Source: Laguncularia racemosa
Lineage: Eukaryota > Streptophyta > Magnoliopsida > Myrtales > Combretaceae
DNA: 64,000 nt
Assembly (NCBI GenBank): GCA_037954665.1
Contig: JBBMOL010000013.1
Span: 1,860,001 to 1,924,000 of the forward strand
Direction of reading: 5' to 3'
The notes beneath the pieces were generated by a model that saw only the letters and a program-made list of their open reading frames with translations, had not been told where the DNA came from and made no database searches. This document shows, piece after piece, positions 47,501-58,921 of the stretch. Made by a program: the position numbers and the translations under genes. Each line of letters begins with the position of its first letter. The first letter of the stretch is position 1.

Positions 47501-48922
47501 GGGTAAAATACAATTAAGACAAAAGCACCAACTAATTTTTACGGTTTCAAAATATTGTGGGATTGATAATGCATTTTCTATACTTACAATAGTTGGGTAG
47601 ACAAGGTTTGATATGTCCAAAAAGGGCTAGAACCTATATTTGAAAACAATTACTAAAATAAGGTCATACCACAACCAAGTTAGTGCAAAGCTATGTTATA
47701 AACCATAACTTAGTTATTATGGTTCAATCCTTAATTTAAATTAGTTTTAGTTGAATTTCATATTCTAAATATAGAATTTTCTTTTCAAAAGTTATCTAAC
47801 AAGTCTATTCATGAATTCTAGCCAACCAAAATCAAATTGAACCAAGTTTGGTAATTGTGTCTACCATTATGTGAAGACTGATATTAAGGCTCACCAAGTA
47901 AAATAAAGTTTTTAAAACTATGTTGTAACTGCCCAATACACTTATGGGAGTGCTAAGATAATTTACTCAATATCATTAGGTTGAGTAGAGTTGTGTTTTA
48001 TCAAACCTAATTATTTGAACCTAAGGTTTTAATTTGAAACACGACCATCTTCCATTCATCAATATGCTTTCTCCATGGACTTTCCCTTGAGCATTTGATC
48101 AATTTGAGTGTTTTTCTTACGTTTGTGCCATTAAAATCAAACTAATTATTAACAGTCAAATTGTATCTTTTATTTCAAAGCCCTAATTCCAAGCAAGACC
48201 TTTTAAGCTTAAGTTTTGCTCCATACCTCGATTAATTTGCATACTCTCTCTTTTTGAGAAAGAGATATGTAATGTCCCATACTTCGGGAGAAATTTTTTA
48301 ATAGAATTAACATGTCACATAAATGGATAAACGGCATATAGCATGTAAATATTAATAAAACTTCTACATATAAAAATATGAATAATAGTTTTTCAAAACA
48401 AATACACAATTACTATTACATACTTAAATATCACCGATATTTATATATCACTCATTTAAACACGTATTATATTAATATACTTTAGTAATAGAAACACACC
48501 TTGCACATATATTAGACATAGCTAAGAAATGTCTAATTAATTTAATTTAAATGATAATCTTGGACACACATAGGACGCATTGGAGAACTCATCTAGGATA
48601 TGCAGGGGACATAGTCTCGGATGCATAAAGGACACTTCTTATTTCATTTTATTTTTTTACATTTAAGAAATAAAAAGTGAAATAAATAAACATTACTAGT
48701 TCATCAGATAAAATTTAAAAGTAAAAAGTATGCCCGATCAAGTTTTTTTTTTTTAAAAAAAAATTATTTTTACACCTTTTTAATTTTACAACTCAAAAAA
48801 AAAAAAAAAAAAACTCAAAGTATAGAGTAAAGACTGACTTCCAGAAGAGAACTTTTAAGGAAGATTTAAAAAAATAATAATGAAATTGACTTGTCGGATC
48901 TGTAAACTTCCATGTCATGTAC

Positions 48923-49025
48923 TTTTCAGCTTCGTTTTAACGCTAGTTTATAAGATAACAATGAAATTTATATTCAGGAACTAGGCACCTGGAATTTTCA
49001 GCTTCGTTTTAACGCTAGTTTATAA
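48923..49025 (+). repeat. 31-bp direct repeat, 72-bp period
   Basis: TTTTCAGCTTCGTTTTAACG and the following 11 bases occur at 48923 and at 48995, apparently without a mismatch. Confidence 0.85.
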
Positions 49026-49212
49026 AATGATTTTAAGTCTTAGTTTTAGTAATATTATAATATATATTGATGCATCCTTACATTATCATAATCGATCCAT
49101 TGTTTTATTTCAAGCAATTGATAATTGCAATTGTATTTTAATATTAACTTAGGCTCTCAAATATAAAATCGATATTTGAAATCAATTTAAAAAAAAATTA
49201 AACTTTTAAATA

Positions 49213-49442
49213 GTTAAAATAAATAATAAATGTTATATTAACTAATTAAAATAGAGAATTAAACTTTAAAGTGATTAAAATAAATGAGCAATATTATATT
49301 GAATGGTTTTAATAGAAGATTTGTTACTATCCTGTAAACTTGATAAGCAGTTCAAATAGAAAATTCATTACTTTCTATAACGACATCATAATAAGATCCT
49401 CTATTTGAATTAGTCAATGCAACATTAATATTTTATTTTAAC
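49213..49442. repeat. Imperfect inverted repeat (MITE or hairpin)
   Basis: The left arm 49213-49258 (GTTAAAATAAATAATAAATG...) pairs with the reverse complement of 49396-49442 at roughly 85 percent by eye. A further partial copy of the left arm lies in the loop at about 49264-49320. There is no coding capacity. It may be a MITE or a small-RNA hairpin source. Confidence 0.55.
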
Positions 49443-50361
49443 AATTTGAAAATTCGATCATTTATTTGAATTGACACCAAATGTTGATCCCTCGCTTATA
49501 ATTTTCTCAATAAAATTTAGTTGATTTCCTATTTGAGTTTGATTAAGAACTTAATATAGTTTAGGTTAATAAGCTCAAGTAACTTCAAATGACAAATTAG
49601 TGTGATACCCTTGAAAAGTTTTTAAAATCATAAAGTATATCTCGAAATTTTAAAATATCGCACTTATGACTCTTAAAAAATATTAATAGTGGATTTTGTT
49701 TTCATAGTTCCAAGTTAGTCTTTCATATTAGTATACAAATTCAGTGATTTTTTGAAGTTAGATTATTGAACAATTTAACTCGTATCGACTAATAAAATAT
49801 TTACTATGTTAAGAAGACCCTCAAATTAAAGGATAAATTAGCCTAAAAAATATTATTAAGTATATATTTATGTTAAATAATGATTTGATATGCCATAAGA
49901 GGAAAAATTTTTCTCATGTCAATATTTTTTAAGGGTACAGTTTAATATATTAAAAAGTTTTTTTTAAATGTAATTTCAATTGTTTTTATAAGATGTCATT
50001 GTAATTTATACTTGAAAATAAGGATTAAATACGATTAATAAAATGGAGCAAGGGTAGGATAGTCCTTTTATTTTAGGGTCTTTAAGAAAAACCTCTTATA
50101 GGCAATGCAAATGGATTTTTTTTTTTTGGCAACTACTATATATATTAAGATTGAACTTAAGTTTATGTAACTATTCTATGTTGGTTTTGTGAGTTTTAAT
50201 CAACATTTGTATGTTTATGTTGAAGAGGACCAAAGATCGTGTGTTACAAAAATACATTGAGGGCACTTGTTGCTTATCCTTCCTAAGGATAGTATTCTTG
50301 TACATATTTTGACTATTCTATGGTGCATGTTCTCGGAACATTTCATATGACCTTATCTTTG

Positions 50362-52309
50362 TGTCAAGTTTAATTTTTTATTTCCATTTTCATTCCTAAT
50401 CCAATTTATACTAGACCCTATGCTCATTTAATATAAGCCCTCGACTTGAACTATGAAGTTTATCTTATTTTGGAGTCACCACCCAACTAAAGTTAGAAAA
50501 GATTATTAAATTAGGACTAATTGAGCAGATTAATTCTAATTTGGACAACTAGTTAGTGAGGTCTCCTCTTTTTATTTTTGTGAAAGAGGAAAGGGAAAAC
50601 CAGAGTTTCTAGACCTAGGAGCTAATATATTAAAACCTTAAAGTTACCACCTTGTTTTTTTGAAATCTAAACAATATCCTAATGTCTTTTATTGTTATTT
50701 ATTTTATTTTTATTATTTTTTTGTTATATTTTTGCTTATTAATTAAAAAAAACTTATGAAAAATGATTTTTTAAAATTTTTTTTAGAATTGCCCCATAAG
50801 GGTGCCTATGTACTTGCTATTTAGGATTAAAGAAGCCGTAGTTTCCTTTTCATAAAAAGCTTTAGCAGGTTGATTAATTTTAATTATGAAAATATCTCGG
50901 GTTTATGTTTTTATCATTTTTAGCATTTTTTGGAAAAAAAGCCTAAACCTAAGCTTGATTATTAAAAATTAATTTTAAGGAAAAACCGATCTTTGATTTA
51001 TTTAAGAAAATGATTTTTTTTTCTAAGTGATAAAAATTATTTTTATCCCTATCATTAATCTACCTCTATTATTAATCCTACTTTTGATTATTGATTTTTT
51101 TAATTTATTATTATTATTTTATTTTATTTTTTATTTTTTATCATTTTTATTTTATTTTATTATTATTTTAAATATTTTTTAACATTTTTATTTTTATTAT
51201 TTTATCTACTTTAAACTAAACATAAAAAATGAACTAATCTAAATTCTATCATTTTTCCTAATATTTTTTTTTTCATTTTTCATTTTTTTAATTGTAAATG
51301 AATAAACAAATAAATAAAAACGGAAAATCCAACTTACCTGGATTTGGGTACAGTGCGCGGGTCGGGTCGGCAGGTTGGGTCACGGTGGCTGGAAGTCCTC
51401 GTCAGCGGTGTTCCGATGACTTTCGAGGGTGTTTGAAGGTGGCTTCCGAGCTTTTAGGGAGTAGGGAACCTAACCGTGGTGGTGGATTTCTCCAAGAACG
51501 CCTCCGGTGGTGTTTCGAGGTGGTGGTGGTGGTTAGCGGTCGTGGTCCGTGAACTCCGGCGACTCCGATCTCTCTTATTTTCTCTCCTTTCTCTCTTTTG
51601 ATTCATGCTTTAGCCTCCTCCCCTCGTGTTCTATTTATAAGCACTAGAAATCGAGCCGAATAAGCTCGAATTTCTTCTGATTGGGGCAAATCGGATTCGC
51701 AGTTGAAATTTTCTTTGATTTGATTTGATTCGTGCAAATCTTCGATTTCGTTGTGATTTGATTCTAATTGGATGATTATCTCATTTTAGCTAAAGATCTA
51801 TTGGATTTGTATAAAAAATCGAATCAAAACGGCTGGATTCAAATTTTTCCACAGCCGGTGACGATCTCGGACGAAGGAAGGAGATGATCACGCGCTCGGT
51901 GCGTGCATTCGTGTTGTCCAATCATCAGCTGACGCATGTCTTAGGGAAAAAATAAAAATGGGCAAAACGCGGAAATGCACTTCCCGTGTTTCGAACCCGT
52001 GACGAGCCTTCCCCCCCCCCGTATGAGGCCATGGTCCAGACCAGCTGGGCTAGCTCACTTCTCAATTTTTTTTTATTTATGTAAATTGCATATATGCGAT
52101 ACAATTTTTATTATTTTTGCATTATTTTAAAATTCTAAAAATTTGTAAAAATTATTTAACTCCTTTTCTTATTATTTCTATCATTATTTTCCAAAATTGA
52201 CATATTTTCCCTATTTATTTTATTTTATTTTAATATTTTTCCTATTTTTGCTAAATTAGAAGAAAAATGACCATTATTAATTATTAGGGTAAAAAATGGG
52301 GTGTTTACA
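50362..52309 (-). mobile_element. 3' LTR of OG3 (1948 bp)
   Basis: The + strand reads TGTCAAGTTT...GGGGTGTTTACA; the sense is -. It aligns along its length with OG2. It holds a tRNA-like block (51985-52058), a TATA box (51632-51639, CTATTTATAA on the + strand) and a splice donor (51332-51340). A run of 10-11 C lies at about 52010-52020 within the tRNA-like block. Confidence 0.9.
51985..52058 (-). other. tRNA-like block in OG3 LTR
   Basis: On the - strand TAGCCCAGCTGG (52041-52052, A-box-like) and GGTTCGAAAC (51988-51997, B-box-like) flank a C-run-expanded middle. The place in the LTR is the same as in OG1, OG2 and OG4. An intact cloverleaf is not seen. Confidence 0.5.
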
Positions 52310-52323
52310 ACTGCCCATCTTTG
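52310..52323 (-). other. Polypurine tract of OG3
   Basis: On the - strand CAAAGATGGGCAGT directly precedes the LTR start TGTAAACACC. It matches the OG1 tract at 4349-4361. Confidence 0.75.
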
Positions 52324-52499
52324 TGGTCAAGTTTGCAAAACTTAACTACAAAGACGAGAAAGACGCCATTTTTTACCTCTCGACTGAATGGATAACGCCC
52401 CAGTTTAACTGGTTATCTGGGATTTGGTCTTTAGTAGGAAAATGCTCAATGAGCTAATAATCCCACGAGTGCTTTGTGATGATTGGTATTGCTCAGGGA

Positions 52500-53530
52500 A
52501 TGGTCTTAAACAACCTAACAATATGAAATAATGTATCATCTCGAAAAGTGCTATATGGGCTGACTAATCGACAATAAGAAACATCTCAAGGATTGTTTAG
52601 GAGTGTGTTATTGTGAGTGGAATAGCTGATAATAGGAAGCGTCTTATTGGACTAGTAACTCTAAAGAGAAGATTGTCTTAGGAAGCGCTCTTATGAGTTG
52701 GTCACCTGTCAACAGAAGTGTCTGGATAGACTAGTGACTGTTTGGGGAGAACTGCCTTCGAATAGTGCTCTCATGAGCTGACCAGTCGATATCAGGAAGT
52801 GCCTTATGGGGCTAACAACCTTAAAAGGGATAATCTAGATAAGTGCTCCTATGAGCTGACTAATCATTAGACTATATTAGAAAAGTGCTCCTATGAGCTG
52901 ACTAATCGATAGTATCAGGAAGCGTCTTTTTAGACTTGTGACCTTGAAGAATAGGTGTCTTGAAAGGTGCCCTTATGGGCTAACCTTGAGAAAGGATGTT
53001 CAGGAAAGTGCCCCATTGTGGGCTAACTAACCAATAACGGGAAGCATCTTCTTAGACTTGCGACCCTGGGGAAAAAATGTCTCGAAAGGTGCCCCTATGG
53101 GCTAACCCTAAGAGAGGGTATTTAGGAAAGTACCCCTGTGTGGGCTAACTAACCTGTAGTGGGAAGCGTCTTCTTAGACTTGCGACCTTGGGGAAGAAAT
53201 GTCTCGAAAGGTGCCCCTATGAGCTAACCTTGAGAGAGGATGTTTTAGGAAAGTGCCCTATTGTGGGTTGACTAACCTATAGCGGGAAGCGTCTTCTTAG
53301 ACTTGCGACCCTAAAGAAGAAATGTCTCGAAAGGTGCCCCTATGGGCTAACCCTGAGAGAGGGTGTTTAGGAAAGTGCCTCTCTATAGACTGACTAACTT
53401 ATAGCTGGAAGTGTCTTCTTAAACTTGCGATCCTGAAAAATAGGTATCTTGAAAGGTGCCCCTATGGACTGACCCTGAGAGAGGGTGTTTTAGGAAAGTG
53501 CCCCATTGTGGGCTGACTAGCCTAACACTT
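52500..53530 (-). repeat. Tandem repeats between pol and 3' LTR of OG3
   Basis: The phrase GTCTCGAAAGGTGCCCCTAT recurs at 53078, 53201 and 53323, with a variant at 53445, giving a higher-order period of about 122 bp. Interleaved are blocks AGGAAAGTGCCCC and GGGAAGCGTCTTCTTAGACT. Toward 52500 the units become about 80 bp and more diverged. The block is the reverse complement of that at 3165-4110. Confidence 0.85.
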
Positions 53531-54015
53531 TTGAAAATGCTTCTAGCGAACGGGTCAAATGATTTGATAAGAAATGTCTTATAATATGTGAATGATGGTT
53601 ATTTACTCTAAGATGCTTACCAATTTATCGCAGATAGCAACCAAACAACCAAACTTTCGTGCTGGTTTGCTTCTCCTTTGCTTACTTTTGCTTCAAAATA
53701 GGGCTGAGGGCCTTGATGCGCTTTCTTTCTTATGAGTGTGGTTCATGTGATTGTGGTATTATCTTATTAATTCACTAAGCTTAATGTTCAAAAATAGGTA
53801 GAATTATGTCACAAAATTTATTGAGATTCATTATCATTTCAATGTTCATTATTCATTGGTGAAGCGATGGGTAATGTGTTTAGGAATGTTTGTTTTAATA
53901 AGAACTGGTTTGAGTCATCGATCATTCAGAGACATTAACTTTGCTTGTAAAAGAAATGAAAACTAGACTCATCGAAACTTGTACTGAGTATTGGCATTCA
54001 TAAACCTTGGCAAAA
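53531..54015. other. OG3 spacer between the tandem repeats and pol, no coding seen
   Basis: Here the tandem repeats end and the integrase C-terminal frame has not yet begun. No conserved motif is recognised. Confidence 0.4.
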
Positions 54016-55230
54016 TTTCAATTTTCTTGCTTAAGGATAGTACATCTTAACAGCATTTGTATTAATGGGGTCTCTCAATTTCGGACCATCCATTTCAGTT
54101 AATATCAAAGCACCTCCTGACAATACCTTCTTTACAACGTATGGGCCCTCATAGTTTGGAGTAAACTTCCCATTAGAATCTTGAGCAATCAAGAGAACTT
54201 TCTTTAGCACCAGATCTCCTTCTTTGAAACATCAAGATCTCATTTTCTTGTTGAATGCTCGGGCCATTCTTTGTTGGTAACACTGGCCGTGACATAACGC
54301 ATTGAGTCTTTTTTCGTCGATCAAATTCAACTGATCGAGCCTCTTCTTTACCCAGTCTGACCCATCTAACTACGCTTCTGATAGAATTCTGAAGGATGGT
54401 ATTTCGACTTCAACTGGTAGGACTGCCTCAGTACCATATACCAGAGAATATGGGGTAACACCAGTAGATGTTCGAATCGAGGTTCTGTAAGCCATAAGGA
54501 TGAATGGCAGCATCTCATGCCAATCTTTGCAAGTGATTGTCATATTTTCGATGATTCTTTTGATGTTCTTATTGGCTACTTCCACTGTCCTATTTATTTA
54601 AGGTCGGTAGGGAGTTAAATTTCTATGGTTTATGTGGAACTGCCGACACAAATCTGTCATCGACTTGTTGTTGAGGTTGGTTCCATTGTTAGTGATAATT
54701 GACTCAGGAACTCCGTATCGAGCTATTATGTCCCTCTTCAAGAATCGAACTATTACCCCTTTTGTGACACTAGCATATGATGAAGCTTCCACCTACTTGG
54801 TGAAGTAATCAATGGCTACCAATATAAATCTGTGGTCGTTGGACGCTATTGGAGTGATTGAGCCGATGATGTCGATTCCCCACATGGAGAAAGGCCATTG
54901 TGCATATAACGAATGAAGTTCTTTAGGCGGGGCATTTATTCGGTTTGCATAAACTTGACACAAGTGACAATGCTTGACATATTTGATACAATCTGATTCT
55001 ATGGTTAGCTAATAGTAGCCTATTCTCATGATTTTTCGAGCCAACATGTAGCCGTTCATGTGAGGTCTACATACTCCTTCATGCACTTCTTTCATCAGTT
55101 CACATGCTTCATTTCTATCCACACATCTTAATAAGGTGGTATCAGACGATCTTTTATAAAGCACAGGCCCATTTAATAAGAAATGACTTGCTAACCTTTT
55201 TAGTGTTCTTTGGTCATTTTTGCTAGTCAT
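54016..55230 (-). pseudogene. Integrase of OG3, second catalytic Asp changed
   Basis: On the - strand, 55009-55230 gives the zinc region (KEVHEGVCRPHMNG, then HCHLC after a stop). The core has WGIDIIG (first Asp), YGVPESIITNNGTNL, where the family has T-D-N-G so the second Asp is Asn, and NRTVEVANKNIKR (Glu helix). YRTSIRTSTGVTPYSLVYG and a C-terminal YEGPYVVKKVL follow, the latter near 54100. Stops include a Trp-to-TAG change in YFTK-VEA near 54795. It cannot be active. Confidence 0.85.
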
Positions 55231-55290
55231 TTCAGGGTATTTGCTTTTTTGGAGAAAAGTTTTGATATCATAATACCAGGGCTTACCATC

Positions 55291-55878
55291 TTATGCTTTT
55301 TTAATTACCAAACAGTAAGCGGGCCGATTTTCGATTTCTATTTTCAATGGTTGGACTTCGACTCCCCCCGTTATCTGAATTATAGATGTTAGTGTGGCGA
55401 GTGCATCTGCAAACTGATTCTGAGTTCTCGGGATGTATGTGAAGGTGATTGCTCCGAATTCATCAATTATCTCTGTCAAATGCTGATGCTATGGTACCAA
55501 TTTGGGATCTTTAGTTTTGTATTCCCCTCTTGTTTGTAATATGATGAGTGAAGAATCTCTGTACACTTCTAATTCACGGATTTCCATGTGGCAAGCCATT
55601 GTGAGGCCGAGTATGCATGCCTTATATTCCACGATATTATTAGTATATGGAAATGTGAGTCTTGTTACTGAAGGGAATTGTGTTCCTTCTAGTGATATCA
55701 GCACTGCTCCAATCCCACAACCGAATACATTAGCAACTTCGTCAAAGAATATCTTCCATTTAGGGCTTTGTTCTGCCTTACGATCCTCTGCCGGTGCGCC
55801 CTCCGCTGTTAATATATTTTCATTAGGGAATTGAGCTTGTGATTCTTGGGGATCTCCCTCAACTGGGTGTTCTGCCAA
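55291..55878 (-). pseudogene. Second, archaeal-type RNase H of OG3
   Basis: The frame 55489-55878 reads WKIFFDEVANVFGCGIGAVL, then TNNIVEYKACILGLTMA, then LEVYRDSSLIILQTRGEYKTKD. The first Asp, the Glu of xEYxA and the Asp of the RDS motif are kept. A stop near 55488 breaks the frame, and 55291-55479 continues with FTYIPRTQNQFADALATL. This additional RNase H is typical of Tat elements and was probably acquired from a cellular archaeal-type RNase HI. Confidence 0.8.
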
Positions 55879-56242
55879 CTAATCGACTAGAGATTGTCCT
55901 TTTATCGAATTTTGATTTATATATGTGATATCGAATTCTGATAAGAGCATTTGCCATTTGGAGATTCTCCCTAACAAAACGGGCTTCTCTACCAAGTATT
56001 TCAAATGATCATGTCTTGTTAGCAACTCAATGGGATAGTAAAGGGTATATTACCTCAATCGGTACATGACCCAAATCAAAGCACAATAAGTCCTCTTTAT
56101 TTCCGAATATCTCTGTTTCCCGTCTGTGAATTTCTTGCTTAGATAATATATGGCACGTTCTCTCCCCTCTTCATCTTGTTGTCCCAACACGCACCCCATG
56201 GATTCAGGGAGTATCTTGAGGTACAAGAATAAAGGGCTTTCC
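55879..56242 (-). pseudogene. RNase H (retroviral type) of OG3
   Basis: The translated - strand shows the blocks GCVLGQQDEEGRERAIYYLS, KFTDGKQRYSEIKRTYCALI and HDHLKYLVEKPVL in order, with in-frame stops between them. It follows RT directly, as expected for Ty3/gypsy pol. Confidence 0.65.
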
Positions 56243-57350
56243 TTATTTTGGAACTATCAAGACTGGGGGATTTATGAGATAGTCTTTAATTGTTCTAAAT
56301 GCTTCTTCACATTCATCATCCCATTCTACCATGGCATTCTTTTTTAGTAGACGGAATAGTGGACGGCATTTGTCTGTGAGCTGTGAGATGAAACGGGCTA
56401 TGTAATTCAACCTTCCCAGCAAACCTCTCACATCTTTGATAGTACGTGGAGAGGACAGTTCTAGTATGGCCTTTACTTTGTCAGGGTCGATTTTAATGCC
56501 TTCTCGGCCTATGACAAACCCTAACAACTTGCTTGCTGTGACCCAAAAAAATGCACTTTTCTGGATTTAACTTGAGCTGAAACTTTCTCAATCGCTTGAA
56601 CAATTTCTTCAGAATAACTACATGGCTTTCTTTTCCTTTAGACTTGGCTATCATGTCGTTCACGTATACTTTGACTTCTCGATGCATCATGTCATGAAGT
56701 ATTGCGACCATGGTGCTCTAGTACGTTACCCTGGTGTTTTTCAAACTGAAAGGCATAACTTTATAACAAAAGGTTCCCCATGTTGTGATAAAGGTTATTT
56801 TAGTTTTATCTTCTTCAGCAATTTTTATTTGATTATACCTTAAGAAATTGTCCATAAATGAGAAGAGATGGTTTCCTGTGGTGTTGTTTACTAGGACATC
56901 GATGTGAGGTAAAGGGAAGTTGTCTTTTGGCGTAACTTGGTTTAAATCTCGAAAGTCTACGCATACATGTACTTTCCTATTCTTTTTTAGAACGGGGACT
57001 ATATTTGCTATCAATTCCGGATAGTCAGACACTTCAATGAATCCCACTTCTAGTAGTTTTTTTTACTTCTTCTTTAATCTTTAGTAAGATGTTAGGCCTA
57101 AATCTTCTCAATTTCTGTTTTTTAGGTTTGACATCTTCCCTTGTAGGAAGCTTATGAACTACTATTGACTAGTCTAGTCCTAGCATGTCACCATATGACC
57201 AGGCAAATACATCTACATATTCAGTTAACAGCTTGATTATCTTGCGCTTTTACTCAGCACTCAAATTGGCCCCAATCTTGAGTTTTTTAGGTTTCTTAGT
57301 GCTTCCTAGATTTACTGTCTCCACCAGCTCGTCAATTGAAATCCCACATT
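56243..57350 (-). pseudogene. Reverse transcriptase of OG3, YVDD changed to YVND
   Basis: A linker at about 57060-57350 (INLGSTKKPKKLKIG-like, DVFAWSYGDM) precedes the fingers at 56718-57047 (PVLKKNRKVHVCVDFRDLN, DNFPLPHIDVLV). The palm frame 56493-56711 has KVYVNDMIAKSK, where the second catalytic Asp position of the family YVDD is Asn. The thumb/connection is at 56243-56527 (LGFVIGREGIKIDPDKVKAI). At least two frame changes separate the parts. Confidence 0.85.
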
Positions 57351-57489
57351 GTTCATGTTTTTACCGATTTTCTCGTATTATTTCATGGTCAAGGACATCG
57401 CCTCCAACGGCCAACCCAATCGTGTTGGAAACGATATCAGTGTTTTCATTACTTATCAGCGCGAAATGTCCCTGACGTTCGACGATAGG

Positions 57490-57610
57490 GAATCTGTGGT
57501 TAAAGTGAAATGAGAGCACGTATATATAAGCAAAAAAGGAATGAATTGTAATTTATTGAATCTAAAAAATAACCATAATTTTTTTAATAATTGTTTCCTA
57601 TCCTTGAGCT
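57490..57610 (-). other. Candidate intron between protease and RT of OG3
   Basis: A short AT-rich segment sits between protease-linked coding (FGLGYVPT-like frame, 57640-57870) and the pre-RT coding that starts just after CACAG on the - strand (57492-57496). Ogre elements are known for an intron at this place. The acceptor looks good. The donor is not clear (GATAGG where GTAGG might be expected). Confidence 0.35.
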
Positions 57611-57639
57611 AACCTAGCGCTATCAATAAGACAACAGAA

Positions 57640-58920
57640 CCAATTGTTAAGAGCTGGATGCTGCTCGAATGTGCGAGAGGTCGGGACTTCATTGCTGACG
57701 TCGGTTTCGCTTATCCTTGGCTTTTGAATGGTAGTTGCTTGCTTGAATGATTGCTGGAGGGGTGGAAAACGCATCTGAGTATCGCTTGGCTTCTCTTTCT
57801 TTCTGCCCCTAATACCTCTTGCTTATGCCTCTTCCTAGGTTGTAGGAACGTACCCTAATCCAAACGGCCCTTGCTGTCCTTCCTTGAACTAATGGCCCTC
57901 CTTGCTGGTCACCATACTCACCTCATTGAATATTTGGAGACCAAAGTCTTCAAAACTGTCTTCCTCGATATAGGGTATGGCGGTTTCTTTATAGATGGCA
58001 TAGTCTTGCTCTCCCAATACGGTGATAATCTGTCCATTTGCTATGAACTTGACCTTCTGATGTAGACTTGATGGTATGGCTCTGGCAGCGTGTATTCACG
58101 GCCTACTCAATAGTAGATTGAAAGACCTTGGAATGTCGAGGACTTGGAAGGGGATGTGGAATATCTGTGGACCAATCTCCACTGGTAAGTTGATTTCCCC
58201 CACTATTTCTCTCTTGGACCCATCAAAGGCCTTAACCATTATTGAGCTTGGCTTGATGTTGCTTTGATCAACTCCCAGCAGGTCAAGGGTGGCCAAAGGG
58301 CATACGTTGAGAGAAGATCCATTGTCAATGAGTACTCTGGAGACTATTGTATCGTTGCATTTCACCACTACGAACAGTGGTTTTGTATGTTGTTCTCCGT
58401 CTTCCCCCAACTCTTCGGGAGACAAAGATATCTGATCCATGGTGAAGATTAAATCTGTCACATGGCTCAATTTCTCTATTACGATGTCCTCTGGTACCTT
58501 AATCTGTTTGAGCACTTTGAAGAATGCTTCCCTGTGAGGCTTAGATGTTGTGAGGAGGCCCATAAGTGATATCTGGGCTGAAACCTTGTTAAGTTGTTCC
58601 AGGATCTTGTATTCACTTGCCTTGACCATTTTTGTGAATGCAGAAAGCCACTCTTCTTCCTCTTTCCCTACCTCAATGTTGGGCTCTTTGGTTGAGATCT
58701 TGTGTTTAGGGTCATAAATTCTCCCGGAACGGGTGATTCCTCCTATGATAGGGGGTCTTTCTTGATCGAGAGCCCGATAGTTAAATGGTGCTACCTTATA
58801 TCTCTCTGAGGGTATTGAGACATTGAATACATATCTCTTCTTTGGAATCTGCACCTCAATAGATTGTCCCTCATAGCATGGTATGACTATCGGTTTTTGG
58901 CCTGATTCAATCATGTTCAC
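57640..58920 (-). pseudogene. Aspartic protease region of OG3
   Basis: The longest frame (58096-58920, 274 codons) contains VLIDNGSSLNVCPLATLDLL, the D-x-G-S active site in its Tat form (DNGS), and then MVKAFDGSKREIVGEI and IPRSFNLLLSRP. After a stop at about 58095, a PWIHA-like block and the GLGYVP region continue to about 57640. The catalytic Asp is kept here, unlike in the CRM-like element. The N-terminal part of the frame has no known domain. Confidence 0.75.
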
Positions 58921-58921
58921 G

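Larger units (their letters stand above)
44501..50361. other. Gene-poor AT-rich region
   Basis: No frame with recognisable protein features is seen on either strand over nearly 6 kb. Local structures are a 31-bp direct repeat (48923 and 48995) and an inverted repeat at 49213-49442, plus A- and T-runs near 48745-48815. The - strand frame at 45708-45932 has no known domain. Confidence 0.5.
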
